Counted from the stretch's first letter, positions 32,424 to 41,662 are shown. The stretch is DNA of 64,000 nucleotides from CAZEHS01 sp964649745 (GCA_964649745.1 CAZYQI010000010.1:1-64000), one strand, 5' to 3'. Numbers and translations: made by a program. The notes: generated by a model not told the origin, from the sequence alone.

Positions 32424-33374
32424 TCAATCAAACAGTCTGCTGACCGACTCATTCGTAAATATACGCCGGATCGACTCCGCAAAAATCGGCGCAATGGAAA
32501 GCACCTTCATATTCTCAAGCACCTTTGTGTCCGGCAGCGGGATTGTGTCCAGGACTACCAGCCGCTTGATGGCGGATTGTTCTATCCTGTCAAACGCCGG
32601 ACCGGAAAGAACGGCATGGGTGCAACAGGCGTAAACATCCTTAGCCCCCATTTCGCGCAGGGCATTGGCAGCATTGCAGATTGTACCGGCTGTGTCGATA
32701 AGGTCATCCACCAGGATAACGTTCCGACCTTCAATCTCTCCAATGATGTTCATAATTTCAGAAACATTGGCCTTTGGCCGTCGTTTATCGATAATGGCGA
32801 TGGGAGCATCCAGCATATCGGCAAATTTTCGGGACCGGGTAACGCTCCCCAGATCCGGGGACACTACAACAAGATCCTCAATCCCCAGTCCGTTGAAGTA
32901 CTCGGCAAGGATCGGCCCGCCGATGAGATTGTCTACGGGGATATCGAAATAGCCCTGTATTTGTGCGGCGTGAAGATCCATCGTAAGAAGCCGGTCTGCC
33001 CCGGCTGCTTCGATAAGGTTCGCCACAAGCTTGGCAGATATGGGATCCCGGGCTTTAGCCTTCCTGTCCTGACGGGCATACCCGTAGTATGGGATAACAG
33101 CGGTAATTCGCCCCGCCGAAGCGCGTTTAAGCGCGTCGATCATAATCAGCAGTTCCATCAGATGGGTATTCACCTCTGGCGGGCTGATGGATTGTATAAT
33201 GAAGACATCTGCCCCCCGAACCGTCTCGCTGATGTTGACGTTGATTTCACCATCGCTGAAACGGCTTACAACCGCGTCACCCAGTGGAATACCCAGTTCC
33301 TTGCATATCTTGGACGCCAAATCACGATTCGCATTGCCTGTAAAGACCTTGATCTTCTTACCTCTGTTATGCAT
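32424..33374 (-). CDS. prs: Ribose-phosphate pyrophosphokinase
   Basis: Makes PRPP from ribose 5-phosphate and ATP for nucleotide, His and Trp synthesis. The 316-residue product has KIKVFTGNANRDLASKI, the flexible loop RQDRKAKARDPISAKLVANLIEAAG, DLHAAQIQGYF and the PRPP-binding VILVDDLIDTAGTI. ATG at 33374 has GGAGGGG five bases upstream. It follows glmU by 25 bp on the same transcript, the usual order in Bacillota. Confidence 0.97.
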   Translation of the reverse strand: MHNRGKKIKVFTGNANRDLASKICKELGIPLGDAVVSRFSDGEINVNISETVRGADVFIIQSISPPEVNTHLMELLIMIDALKRASAGRITAVIPYYGYARQDRKAKARDPISAKLVANLIEAAGADRLLTMDLHAAQIQGYFDIPVDNLIGGPILAEYFNGLGIEDLVVVSPDLGSVTRSRKFADMLDAPIAIIDKRRPKANVSEIMNIIGEIEGRNVILVDDLIDTAGTICNAANALREMGAKDVYACCTHAVLSGPAFDRIEQSAIKRLVVLDTIPLPDTKVLENMKVLSIAPIFAESIRRIFTNESVSRLFD

Positions 33375-33399
33375 GATGTCCCCTCCCAGCCATTCGCTG

Positions 33400-34773
33400 C
33401 TATTTATTCCCGCGTTTCCGTGTGACCCAGCCTTCCTTGTTTTCCTGACGGGCACGGGCCACCCCCAGTGCATCCTCCGGAACATCCCGTGTGATGGTGG
33501 AACCGGCAGCTACGTAGGCGTTGGCACCCACTTTAACCGGCGCTACCAGGTTGGTATTGCAACCGACAAACGCATTGTCGCCGACTTCCGTGCGATACTT
33601 CTTCTCTCCGTCATAATTGACAAATACAACGCCACAACCGATGTTCACCTGCTTACCTACATGACCGTCACCTATGTAGGACAGATGGGACACCTTCGCA
33701 CCATCATCAATGCGTGCATTCTTGACCTCGACAAAATCACCGATCTTTACATTCTTCCCGAGATCACTTCCCGGCCGCAGGTATGCGTACGGACCGACAT
33801 GGGTTTCTGAATCGACCTTGCTGTCCTTTACCGTGGAATGGTTGATTTCCACACAATCCCGGATTACAGAATCGAAAATATGGGCATGGGGCCCGATGAT
33901 GCAGGATTCTCCGATTTCAGTCCTGCCGCGGAGATAACAGCCCGGAAACAGTGTCGTGTCGCGACCGACCGTCACATATTTCTCAATCCACGTGCTCCCA
34001 ACATCAATGATTGTAACTCCGGACTCCATAAGTTCAAAAAGCCGTGTCTCGCGATAGATTTGCTCTGCTTCCTGAAGCTGAACCCGGGAGTTTATTCCCA
34101 TGACCTCCCGATGATCCGACACGACAAAGGCGCCTACCGGAAGCTTGGACTTCTCCAGAAGCCCTATGGCATCCGTCAGGTAATACTCTTTCTGATCATT
34201 CTCATTGCTGAGATTTCGCAGGATATTCTTCAGATACCGGGTATCAAAGCACATAATTCCTGTATTGATTTCGTTTATCTGTCGCTGCACCTCAGAGGCA
34301 TCCCGCTGCTCAACGATTTGAAGCACTTTTCCTGTATCGTTTCTTATGATGCGGCCATACCCCGCCGGATCAGCCATACAGGTGGTCATAACAGTGGCAG
34401 CGTTTCCTTCCGCCTCATGCTGTGCAATGAAGGCAGACACTGTTTCTTTTTTAAGCAGAGGCACGTCGCCATAAAGAATCAGGGTATTTCCCTGATCCGG
34501 AAGCTGTTCCTGGGCCACCATGACCGCATGTCCGGTGCCCAGCTGCTGCTCCTGCAGCGCGAATTTTACGTTACGATTCTTAAGTGCCTCGCGCATCTGA
34601 TCTGCGCCATGGCCAATCACGGTAATGGGTGTTCCCAGATTCAAATCTTCGCAAACATCTAAAATGTGTTCGATCATACTGACTCCGGCCACCTTGTGAA
34701 GCACCTTGGGTATGGTTGATTTCATACGGGTACCTGCACCTGCTGCCAGTATCAGAACTGTGGTTTGGGACAT
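33400..34773 (-). CDS. glmU: Bifunctional UDP-GlcNAc pyrophosphorylase / GlcN-1-P acetyltransferase
   Basis: Makes UDP-GlcNAc for peptidoglycan and wall polymers. The 457-residue product has an N-terminal nucleotidyltransferase domain (LILAAGAGTRMKSTIPKVLH, 7-26) and a C-terminal left-handed beta-helix with hexapeptide repeats (about 250-430). The acetyltransferase site is YLRPGSDLGKNVKIGDFVEVKNARI and GCGVVFVNYDGEKKY. An extended -10 promoter lies 76-103 bp upstream. It is linked with prs. Confidence 0.97.
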   Translation of the reverse strand: MSQTTVLILAAGAGTRMKSTIPKVLHKVAGVSMIEHILDVCEDLNLGTPITVIGHGADQMREALKNRNVKFALQEQQLGTGHAVMVAQEQLPDQGNTLILYGDVPLLKKETVSAFIAQHEAEGNAATVMTTCMADPAGYGRIIRNDTGKVLQIVEQRDASEVQRQINEINTGIMCFDTRYLKNILRNLSNENDQKEYYLTDAIGLLEKSKLPVGAFVVSDHREVMGINSRVQLQEAEQIYRETRLFELMESGVTIIDVGSTWIEKYVTVGRDTTLFPGCYLRGRTEIGESCIIGPHAHIFDSVIRDCVEINHSTVKDSKVDSETHVGPYAYLRPGSDLGKNVKIGDFVEVKNARIDDGAKVSHLSYIGDGHVGKQVNIGCGVVFVNYDGEKKYRTEVGDNAFVGCNTNLVAPVKVGANAYVAAGSTITRDVPEDALGVARARQENKEGWVTRKRGNK

Positions 34774-34848
34774 AATGTGAACTCCTTAGGGAACAATGGT
34801 CAATTCCATGATAATAGAAGTATGCTCGTCTGAGCGTAGCCAGCAATA

Positions 34849-34876
34849 ATTATATCATTTTTATGGGGATTGACAA
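34849..34876 (-). promoter_or_regulatory. Sigma-A promoter for glmU-prs
   Basis: Minus strand: TTGTCA (34871-34876), 16-bp spacer, TATAAT (34849-34854) with TG one base before it (extended -10). It lies between the spoVG terminator and glmU, so glmU-prs has its own promoter. Confidence 0.75.
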
Positions 34877-34902
34877 GGATAAGGGTCCGATGTATCAACG
34901 AG

Positions 34903-34936
34903 AAAAAAAGCCATCCGTTGTAGGACAGCTTTTTTC
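34903..34936 (-). terminator. Intrinsic terminator after spoVG
   Basis: On the minus strand AGCTGTCC and GGATGGCT form an 8-bp stem (two G-T pairs) with a six-base loop, flanked by A-run and a seven-base T-run. It starts directly at the spoVG stop codon. Confidence 0.85.
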
Positions 34937-35236
34937 TTATTCGGCCATCACGCCGGAAAAGGAGCTGACCTGCTCTCTCTCGACGATTGCCCTTTGATAC
35001 TCTTCAAAAATCATACTCTGCATTGAGGTTCTGGCATCCGAATTGATGGGATGCGCAATATCCCGGTATTCTTCTTCTCCAACCTTTCGGCTGGGCATCG
35101 CTACAAACAGGCCGTTGCTGCCGTCTATGATCTTGATGTCATGGATCACAAACGCATTATCGATGGTGACGGATACAACTGCCTTCATTTTTCCTTCATC
35201 ATGAAGTTTGCGAATACGAATATCAGTAATATTCAT
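34937..35236 (-). CDS. spoVG: Septation/regulatory protein SpoVG
   Basis: Small nucleic-acid-binding regulator also found in non-sporulating Firmicutes. The 99-residue product has MNITDIRIRKLHDEGKMKAVVSVTIDNAFVIHDIKII and the signature GLFVAMPSRKVGEEEYRDIAHPINSDAR. ATG at 35236 has AGGTGGGG five bases upstream. On the minus strand a TATATT about 55 bp upstream may be a -10 box. It stands between purR and glmU as in Bacillus; yabJ is missing. Confidence 0.95.
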   Translation of the reverse strand: MNITDIRIRKLHDEGKMKAVVSVTIDNAFVIHDIKIIDGSNGLFVAMPSRKVGEEEYRDIAHPINSDARTSMQSMIFEEYQRAIVEREQVSSFSGVMAE

Positions 35237-35354
35237 GAACACCCCACCTTTTTCAAGTAATTCCATTCACTATAGGAATAATATACACTATCCCTATAAA
35301 AAATTAAACCACTATTTCCATATAAAAGGTGTGAATCCCATATTTTTTCATGCT

Positions 35355-36158
35355 CTACAGCTCCGAATTCGGCATAATCCTCGCCGACGCTTCGCTGGCT
35401 CCCTCATTCAGCTTAAGCAGTGAATAGTGGGAACGGATCAGCTTCTGGAGGGGTTCGGTGAACTCAATCAATACACCCACGCCGCAGACTCTGGCGTCGA
35501 ACTCCTGCACCAGATCTTCCATCCCCTTTACTGTGCCTCCACCCCTTAGGAAGGCATCGATAATCAATACGTTGGAATTGGGCCGGATGGCTCTCTTAGG
35601 GACATACATGGTCTTTAGGTCCCCTTTTGAGCCCGAAACATAGTTGATGCTGACCGTAGGCCCCTCGGTGGGTTTGTTTTCGTTCCGGACAATCACCAGG
35701 GGGACATTGAGATAATGGGCAGTCATCATGGCAATGGGTATCCCTCGGGTTTCCACCGTAACCACCGTCTGGATCTGTTCCGTGATGAACCGTTCCGCAA
35801 AAATGGCTCCGATGCGGCTCACATAATCCGGATGACACAGCAGATCTGCCAGATACAGATACCCTCCCGGAATCACCCGGCCCGGCTCCAGAATGCGGTT
35901 GCAGAGATCCTGAAGAAAAGCGCATCGGGCATCCGGTGTCATATGGGGCATGTATTTCACGCCTCCTGAGGCACCGGGCAGCGTAATTACCTTCCCAAGA
36001 TTCATATCTTCCATTAACTTCTTCACAACCAGCAGATCCTCACTGACCGTGCTTTTGGCAGAACCGAATATTTCAGTAAAACAGGATAGTGTAAAAATTC
36101 GGTTGGGCGAATCGCACAATATCTTGACCAGTGCTCCAACCCGTTCATTGCGCTTCAT
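35355..36158 (-). CDS. purR: Purine operon repressor PurR
   Basis: PRPP-responsive repressor of purine genes. The 267-residue product has an N-terminal winged helix (about 1-70, KRNERVGALVKILCDSPNRIFTLSCFTEIFG) and a phosphoribosyltransferase-like domain with the PRPP loop NVLIIDAFLRGGGTVKGM (about 196-213). The glycine-rich segment after NEN (KPTEGPTVSINYVSGS) is also conserved. A sigma-A promoter lies upstream. It is divergent from murC. Confidence 0.95.
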   Translation of the reverse strand: MKRNERVGALVKILCDSPNRIFTLSCFTEIFGSAKSTVSEDLLVVKKLMEDMNLGKVITLPGASGGVKYMPHMTPDARCAFLQDLCNRILEPGRVIPGGYLYLADLLCHPDYVSRIGAIFAERFITEQIQTVVTVETRGIPIAMMTAHYLNVPLVIVRNENKPTEGPTVSINYVSGSKGDLKTMYVPKRAIRPNSNVLIIDAFLRGGGTVKGMEDLVQEFDARVCGVGVLIEFTEPLQKLIRSHYSLLKLNEGASEASARIMPNSEL

Positions 36159-36204
36159 GTGGCTCCCCCTGTGAAAAATACGAATGTTCTGATGACTCCT
36201 TATT

Positions 36205-36233
36205 ATTTTATTCGCATTTCATACTCTTGGCAA
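36205..36233 (-). promoter_or_regulatory. Sigma-A promoter for purR
   Basis: Minus strand TTGCCA (36228-36233), 17-bp spacer, TAAAAT (36205-36210), about 47 bp upstream of the purR start. Confidence 0.7.
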
Positions 36234-36263
36234 TTGATTTAAACTCAGATGCATTAAGCTGTT

Positions 36264-36291
36264 TTGTTACGAATACACTTTGTGATATAAT
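36264..36291 (+). promoter_or_regulatory. Sigma-A promoter for murC
   Basis: TTGTTA (36264-36269), 16-bp spacer, TATAAT (36286-36291) with TG one base before it. It is back-to-back with the purR promoter, 30 bp apart. Confidence 0.7.
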
Positions 36292-36362
36292 GATTTTTGG
36301 CACTTGATCCATTTCGGTTAACCATAAACGTTTACCTGATTAATCTACCGAGGAGTCTTATG

Positions 36363-37736
36363 ATGATAAATCCACTTTCTACAACTAAGCATATACACCT
36401 GATCGGCATTGGGGGCATTGGAGTCAGCGGCCTTGCCGAAATGATGCTGTCACGGGGGTACTCCGTATCGGGTTCCGATATGAAGACCTCCGTTATCACA
36501 GAGCGGCTGGCACAAAAGGGAGCACGGATTTATACCGGCCATGCCGCTGAGCAGGTGGCTGGCGCAGACCTGATCGTATACAGTGCTGCGGTAAGGGACG
36601 ACAACCCCGAGCTGCAACAGGCCCAGGCCTTGGGTATAACCGCCGTCAATCGGGCCGAAATGTTGGGCATGCTCATGCAGGAATATCATAACAGCCTGGC
36701 AATTGCCGGCACCCACGGCAAGACCACCACCACCTCCATGATTTCGGTAATCCTTGAGAAAGGTGGACTGGACCCGACGATGCTGATCGGCGGTGACATC
36801 CGCGAAATCAAGGGCAATGCCAAAGCCGGAAGATCCCCCTACCTGGTGGCCGAGGCCTGCGAATATAAGGACAGCTTCCTGAGTTTCCACCCCTTCGGAG
36901 CAATCATTCTAAATATCGAAGAGGATCATCTGGACTATTTCCGTGACATTGAGCATATTATTGAATCCTTTACACGGTTCACATCCCAGGTCACAGAGGG
37001 GGGCTTCGTTGTTTATAACGGCGATGACCTGAATTGTCGCCGCCTGCTGGACGGAATTTCTTCCCCCGCACTGTCCTTTGGCCTCGATCCGACATGCGAC
37101 TGCACGGCCGAAGATATCGTCTTCAGCCCCACAGGCTGCGCCTCCTTCATGCTGGTATACCGTCAGAAGAAAATGGGCACGGTTTCTCTCAACGTCCCCG
37201 GCATGCATAATGTCTATAATGCCTTGGCTGCCATCGCCGCCTCCCTTCAGTGCGGCGTAGCCTTCTCTGCAGTACAGGAAAGCCTGCTTTCCTTCCAGGG
37301 CGCCCGCCGGCGTTTTGAATACCGGGGGCAGTTCAACGGAGCCGCCGTGGTGGATGATTATGCGCACCACCCCACAGAGATCCGGGCAACCCTGGCCGCT
37401 GCGGCAAAGACCGAACACCAAAAGGTATGGTGTATCTTTCAGCCCCACACGTACACCCGGACAGCGGAGCTGATGAAGGAATTTTCAACTTGCTTTGCCG
37501 ATGCGGACCATGTGATTATCACCAAAATCTATGCAGCCAGAGAAACGGATACCCTGGGTGTCCACGGCAGCCACCTTGTTGCCAGGATTCAGGCCACCGG
37601 TCAACAGGCCCTGTATCTGGACTCCTTCCCTGAAATCGTCGCCTATCTGAACGCCAACGTGGGGGAAGGGGATCTGATCCTGACAGTGGGCGCAGGCAAC
37701 ATCGACGATGTCGCCAACATCCTGACCGAAAACTGA
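36363..37736 (+). CDS. murC: UDP-N-acetylmuramate--L-alanine ligase
   Basis: Adds L-Ala to UDP-MurNAc in peptidoglycan precursor synthesis. The 457-residue product has the Rossmann N-terminus HLIGIGGIGVSGLAEMM, the ATP-binding AGTHGKTTTTSMI near residue 110, the central-domain region EACEYKDSFLSFHP, and the C-terminal VDDYAHHPTEIRATL. ATG at 36363 has AGGAG seven bases upstream; ATG at 36360 is the alternative. It is the only plus-strand gene in the first 47 kb. Two hairpins follow it. Confidence 0.96.
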   Translation: MINPLSTTKHIHLIGIGGIGVSGLAEMMLSRGYSVSGSDMKTSVITERLAQKGARIYTGHAAEQVAGADLIVYSAAVRDDNPELQQAQALGITAVNRAEMLGMLMQEYHNSLAIAGTHGKTTTTSMISVILEKGGLDPTMLIGGDIREIKGNAKAGRSPYLVAEACEYKDSFLSFHPFGAIILNIEEDHLDYFRDIEHIIESFTRFTSQVTEGGFVVYNGDDLNCRRLLDGISSPALSFGLDPTCDCTAEDIVFSPTGCASFMLVYRQKKMGTVSLNVPGMHNVYNALAAIAASLQCGVAFSAVQESLLSFQGARRRFEYRGQFNGAAVVDDYAHHPTEIRATLAAAAKTEHQKVWCIFQPHTYTRTAELMKEFSTCFADADHVIITKIYAARETDTLGVHGSHLVARIQATGQQALYLDSFPEIVAYLNANVGEGDLILTVGAGNIDDVANILTEN

Positions 37737-37755
37737 TTCAGACAAACATAAACAT

Positions 37756-37821
37756 GAAGAAAAACCCTCTGACCTGCGCAACCTTCAACTCCCGGTTGCT
37801 CTGTACAGAGGGTTTTTCTTC
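37756..37821. repeat. Short hairpin relative of the 5214-5423 element
   Basis: Perfect 16-bp arms GAAGAAAAACCCTCTG (37756-37771) and its complement (37806-37821), with an inner GCAACC/GGTTGC stem. The left half (GAAGAAAAACCCT, then CTGCGCAAC, then AACTCCCGGTTG) matches 5223-5265 closely, and the right arm matches 5383-5400. It looks like the same element without its 95-bp middle. It lies between murC and the LCP gene and can act as a bidirectional terminator. Confidence 0.7.
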
Positions 37822-37845
37822 CAAATAGTCTTTTTCATCAACCTC

Positions 37846-37880
37846 AACACTGTGTCCATTCCCGGACACAGTGTTTTTTT
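37846..37880 (+). terminator. Intrinsic terminator of murC
   Basis: AACACTGTGTCC and GGACACAGTGTT form a 12-bp stem with a six-base loop, ending in a seven-base T-run on the plus strand. It abuts the stop codon of the convergent LCP gene and may also slow its transcription. Confidence 0.85.
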
Positions 37881-37881
37881 G

Positions 37882-38874
37882 CTATGGGTTTTGCGGCGCT
37901 TCTGCTCCGGCGGGATCCGCGATTTCCTCTCCTGTACGGTTGTATATGCCAAGCAGCAGCTGCTCTGTAGCCTCCGGATCGTGAATGTAGCAGCTAAGAC
38001 CATCCACACTGCTCACTTCTCCGGGTATCATAACCGACTTCAGTTTTTCCGTATCTATCCCCACAAGGGACACGCCATAGAACAGCATCTTGTCCACGGT
38101 CATGTCCGTTTTTACATGTTTGAAGGAGGCCCGTATCACCTGGGGCAGCTTTAGGCTAATGGCCTTCTTCAACGACGCTTTCACAAAATCGTGCTGCCGC
38201 TGAATACGCCCCAAATCACCTGCCCCCTCCTCTCCGTTGTTCTTTCGCCACCTCAGATACTGCACGGCGTTATCCCCGCTGAGAAGGATCGGGCCTTTGC
38301 TGAAGTGGATATGAAGAGGAGGATCATCGTATTCATCATCATAATTCATCGGTTGGTCAATCGTTACCGGTATCCCTTCCAGGATATCAACAATCTCCCT
38401 CACCGCATCATAATCAATGTTGACATAGTAATTCACCGGTATGCCCAAAAGCTTCTCTACTTCACGGGCGACGCCCTCCGCCCCTCCTGCGGCACCTTTA
38501 AAGCCATACACCGCATTAAGCTTTTGAGCCCCTACAGCCGTATGCCCCGGCACCGGGTGATAGGTGTCCCTGGGGATGGACACGATATCCATCAGCTTGA
38601 GCCCGGGGTCAAAGCTCACCAGCATCATGGTGTCGGACCGTCCGCCATCGGAGCCCATCATCAGGACATTAACCCGACGACTTTTTTCAGCCATGACATC
38701 CAGATCTGTCCGGTCCGCTTCAGTGATTTCATCCCTTGGGGGTTCTGCGGCCATCCGCTCCCCTGTTTCTTCAACGCCACTGGAACCGCTTTGTATGTAG
38801 GCATAAAGTCCTGTCCCTATCATCAGGGAAAAACACAGGAATGCCGCTGCGAAAACGCGAATATAGGATTTCAT
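37882..38874 (-). CDS. LytR-CpsA-Psr (LCP) family wall-polymer ligase
   Basis: Likely transfers undecaprenyl-linked glycopolymers to peptidoglycan. The 330-residue product has one N-terminal membrane segment (about 4-26), a linker, and an LCP domain with the family segments GSDGGRSDTMMLVSFDP, IVSIPRDTYHPVPG, QKLNAVYGFKGAAG, DYDAVREIVDILEGIPVTID and YLRWRKN. The conserved Arg and Asp residues of the pyrophosphate pocket are present. ATG at 38874 has GGGGAG five bases upstream. It runs convergently to murC. Confidence 0.92.
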   Translation of the reverse strand: MKSYIRVFAAAFLCFSLMIGTGLYAYIQSGSSGVEETGERMAAEPPRDEITEADRTDLDVMAEKSRRVNVLMMGSDGGRSDTMMLVSFDPGLKLMDIVSIPRDTYHPVPGHTAVGAQKLNAVYGFKGAAGGAEGVAREVEKLLGIPVNYYVNIDYDAVREIVDILEGIPVTIDQPMNYDDEYDDPPLHIHFSKGPILLSGDNAVQYLRWRKNNGEEGAGDLGRIQRQHDFVKASLKKAISLKLPQVIRASFKHVKTDMTVDKMLFYGVSLVGIDTEKLKSVMIPGEVSSVDGLSCYIHDPEATEQLLLGIYNRTGEEIADPAGAEAPQNP

Positions 38875-38919
38875 CAATGCTCCCCTTCTAATCCCTTTGT
38901 CTTAGCTGCTTTGGCTCTG

Positions 38920-39372
38920 CTACAGCTTGACATCTCTGAAGAGCACCAGCCACGCGAGAAAAATGGCCCCCACATTGATAAGGCAGTCTGCCACATTGAA
39001 TATCGGAAAATTAATCAGTGTAAAATCAAACATATCCACCACATAATTTAAGCGTATGCGGTCGATCAGATTCCCCACTCCCCCGGCCAGAATGAATACC
39101 AGGGCCATTTTAAGACCTGCATTCCCCGGCTGCGGAATAAGGCGGACCAGCCAGAGCAGCAGTGCCAGCATGGCAATGGAGGTGATGACAATCAGAAGCA
39201 TCTGCTGGTTTTTAAGAATGCTGAAGGCGGCCCCCGTGTTTCGGGTGTAGGTAAGATGAAATACATTGGTGATAAGCGGAATGGTCTCCACTTGACTGAG
39301 CCGGGTCTGAGCCAGCCATTTACTTCCCTGATCCGCTGCCAGTGCAACGATCAGTATGATCCAGTAACGCAT
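38920..39372 (-). CDS. lspA: Lipoprotein signal peptidase (signal peptidase II)
   Basis: Cleaves prolipoprotein signals in the membrane. The 150-residue product has four membrane segments. The catalytic Asp pair lies in GGVGNLIDRIRLNYVVDMFDF and FPIFNVADCLINVG, and YTRNTGAAFSIL is conserved. Lipoproteins in this window that it would process include PrsA (Cys26) and the DUF4015 protein (Cys19). ATG at 39372 has GGAG upstream. Confidence 0.95.
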   Translation of the reverse strand: MRYWIILIVALAADQGSKWLAQTRLSQVETIPLITNVFHLTYTRNTGAAFSILKNQQMLLIVITSIAMLALLLWLVRLIPQPGNAGLKMALVFILAGGVGNLIDRIRLNYVVDMFDFTLINFPIFNVADCLINVGAIFLAWLVLFRDVKL

Positions 39373-39381
39373 AGATTCTCC

Positions 39382-40935
39382 TTATTGCAGCGGCGACACA
39401 ATGCGCCCCAGTGATTCCAGAAATCTCGGCCATAAGCCTCTTTCCCGGTGCCCATCAAGCAGTATTTCCATCGAATCATATAGATCGTTTTCAAAATCCT
39501 GTTCGAGCCTTTCAACAAATGATTTATCATAAATAAACGCGTTCACTTCAAAGTTAATCTCCAGGCTGCGCACATCCAGGTTCGCAGTTCCGATGGAGGC
39601 GCCGATACCGTCCACCAGCAGGATCTTACTGTGAATAAACCCCTTCTGGTAGGTATAAATGCGTACCCCTGCGCTTAAAAGCGCTTCAATATTATCCCTT
39701 GAGGCCCAGTACACCAGAAAATGGTCCGCTTTTGAAGGAATGATAATCCGGACGTCAACACCACTGAGGGCAGCTGTTTTCAAGCCCATAAGCAGACTCT
39801 CCTCCGGAACCAGGTATGGGGTTGTTATCCAAATTCGCTTCTCTGCTGTGGCAATCATGGTGAAATACGCCTGAAGAATGGTTTCCCAATCGGAATCCGG
39901 TCCGCTGGCCGCTATCTGAACAATGCTTTTCCCCGCCCTGCTCATAGGCGGAAAATACCGGTCCCCGGCAATCGCCTCCCCTGATGCAAACTCCCAATCC
40001 AGGGCAAAAATACTCTGAAGGCTGTAAACACACTCTCCTATGAGCATAATATGGGTATCACGCCAGAATCCCAATTTTTCGTCAGCCCCCAGATACTCAT
40101 CACCGATGTTGAGCCCTCCGGTGAACCCCGTTACTCCGTCCACAATCAATATCTTCCTGTGATTTCGGTAATTCAGTTCTCGGCGGATTACCGGAAACAA
40201 AACCGGAAAGAACACCCGGACCATTACCCCTGCATTCTCCAGCTCTTCCCTGTATCGGCGCCCCAAGCGCCAACAGCCAACGCTGTCATAAAGGACCCTC
40301 ACCGTGACACCCTCCCGGGCCTTGAGTATCAAGAGATCCTTAAGGGCGTTCCCCACTTGATCATCCCTAATAATGAACATCTCCAGATGGATATGATCAT
40401 ACGCCTCCCTGATCTTGTCAAACATAGCGCCATAGGTTTCCTTCCCGTTGGTCAGAACCTCCACCTGGCTGTCGATATAGAAGGGCGAGCTGGAATTAGC
40501 CAGCAAAAGGTTTATAAGCCGTTTGCTCACCAGGCTTTCTTCCTGACTGAACAGTTCGATGGATTCAACAATCTGCTTCTGTATCTCTGCCGCACGCTCA
40601 ACCTTCGGCGTGTTGCGCTCTTTCTTTTTCAGACGCCAGCGTTTCCGAACATCCTGACCGAACAGCAGATAGAACACAATGCCAATACCCGGTATTAGAA
40701 AGAGCACCAGGATCCACGAAATCGTTTTATTGGGATTACGGTTTTCGAAAAAAATGATACAGACTGTCGTCAGGATATAGAGAGAAAAAAGAATTCCAAA
40801 AATCTCACTGGCCAAAAGCAGCCATCGGTTATCCACCGGATGCAGACGGGCCAGGAATACGGTTAATCCTATCATGGCCAACAGCACAACGGTAAAAAGC
40901 AACGCCCTAAGTGTTCTTCTGAGGTATTTTCCCAT
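39382..40935 (-). CDS. cls: Cardiolipin synthase
   Basis: Condenses two phosphatidylglycerols into cardiolipin. The 517-residue product has two N-terminal membrane segments (about 10-30 and 38-62), the PLDc_N segment NPNKTISWILVLFLIPGIGIVFYLLFG, and two phospholipase-D active sites, NHRKILIVDG near residue 250 and HSKILLVDG near 430. ATG at 40935 has GGGGAG eight bases upstream. lspA follows by nine bases. Confidence 0.95.
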   Translation of the reverse strand: MGKYLRRTLRALLFTVVLLAMIGLTVFLARLHPVDNRWLLLASEIFGILFSLYILTTVCIIFFENRNPNKTISWILVLFLIPGIGIVFYLLFGQDVRKRWRLKKKERNTPKVERAAEIQKQIVESIELFSQEESLVSKRLINLLLANSSSPFYIDSQVEVLTNGKETYGAMFDKIREAYDHIHLEMFIIRDDQVGNALKDLLILKAREGVTVRVLYDSVGCWRLGRRYREELENAGVMVRVFFPVLFPVIRRELNYRNHRKILIVDGVTGFTGGLNIGDEYLGADEKLGFWRDTHIMLIGECVYSLQSIFALDWEFASGEAIAGDRYFPPMSRAGKSIVQIAASGPDSDWETILQAYFTMIATAEKRIWITTPYLVPEESLLMGLKTAALSGVDVRIIIPSKADHFLVYWASRDNIEALLSAGVRIYTYQKGFIHSKILLVDGIGASIGTANLDVRSLEINFEVNAFIYDKSFVERLEQDFENDLYDSMEILLDGHRERGLWPRFLESLGRIVSPLQ

Positions 40936-40958
40936 TCAGAGCAGCTCCCCTGTTCACA

Positions 40959-41600
40959 TTAGAGGGGTCGGGCCTCCATCTGATAAATAGCCTTCCCCGC
41001 CTCGGCAAATTTCTCCTCATACTCTGTTCTTGGTGCCCGGTCTGAATCCGGATGACCGTGCCAGTTCAGCCGAACATTCCTCACTTCAAACCCGGCTTCC
41101 AGAAAAGCGTTAATTGAGAATTCAAACAAGTCCCGATTATCTGTTCTGAACTGGATGAAGCCATCCGGCGCCAGAATTTTCCGGTATCTGCCAAGATAAT
41201 CAGGATGGGTGAGTCTTCGTTTTCCATGGCGATCCTTGGGCCAGGGATCGGAAAAGTTCAGATAAATACCTGCAATTGTACCCGGCAGGAACCATTGATC
41301 GATTTCTCTGATCCGGGTCCAGATGAATCTGCAATTCTTCAGACCCATCTCATCGGAACGTTTCACAGCCTTTACCAATACCTCTTTGAGCATCTCCACG
41401 CCGATAAATGCCGCCTCTGGATTCTCCCGCGCCATTCGCAGCAAGAATCGCCCCCTTCCCATTCCAAGCTCCAGGTACACCGGCGGTTTCCCCGGAAAGA
41501 CCTCCTCCAGGAGGATCGGTTCACCTGCTTTCGGCTCCAGGAGCAATTTTTTCAATTGCATCAATCCTTCTTCAGCGTGGGGGTTATTTCGAATTCGCAT
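40959..41600 (-). CDS. trmB: tRNA (guanine-N7-)-methyltransferase
   Basis: Methylates G46 of tRNA with SAM. The 213-residue product has the SAM motif YLELGMGRGRFLLRMA (about 39-54) and the TrmB signature YLNFSDPWPKDRHGKRRLTHPDYL (about 128-151), plus the C-terminal TEYEEKFAEAGKAIYQMEA. ATG at 41600 follows AAGGAG. Confidence 0.95.
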   Translation of the reverse strand: MRIRNNPHAEEGLMQLKKLLLEPKAGEPILLEEVFPGKPPVYLELGMGRGRFLLRMARENPEAAFIGVEMLKEVLVKAVKRSDEMGLKNCRFIWTRIREIDQWFLPGTIAGIYLNFSDPWPKDRHGKRRLTHPDYLGRYRKILAPDGFIQFRTDNRDLFEFSINAFLEAGFEVRNVRLNWHGHPDSDRAPRTEYEEKFAEAGKAIYQMEARPL

Positions 41601-41627
41601 ACAATCTCCTTAACTTCAGATTATGCC

Positions 41628-41662
41628 AAAAAGCAGCAGCGATTGTGGGTTTCGCCGCTGCT
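41628..41662 (-). terminator. Intrinsic terminator after pyrE
   Basis: On the minus strand AGCAGCG and CGCTGCT form a 7-bp stem, extended by further pairs, with a long loop, followed by GCTTTTT. It lies between pyrE and trmB. Confidence 0.7.

Noticed and set aside
34820..34848. GCTACGCTCAGAC in the glmU leader resembling the CGCTTCGCTCAGAC tip of the 5214-5423 element
   Set aside because: Only about 12 bases match and no inverted arms are present, so a relation cannot be supported.
36159..36300. Two ACGAAT motifs between purR and murC, like PurBox half sites
   Set aside because: The PurBox core is CGAAC; both sites have CGAAT, and the spacing does not match a paired PurBox.
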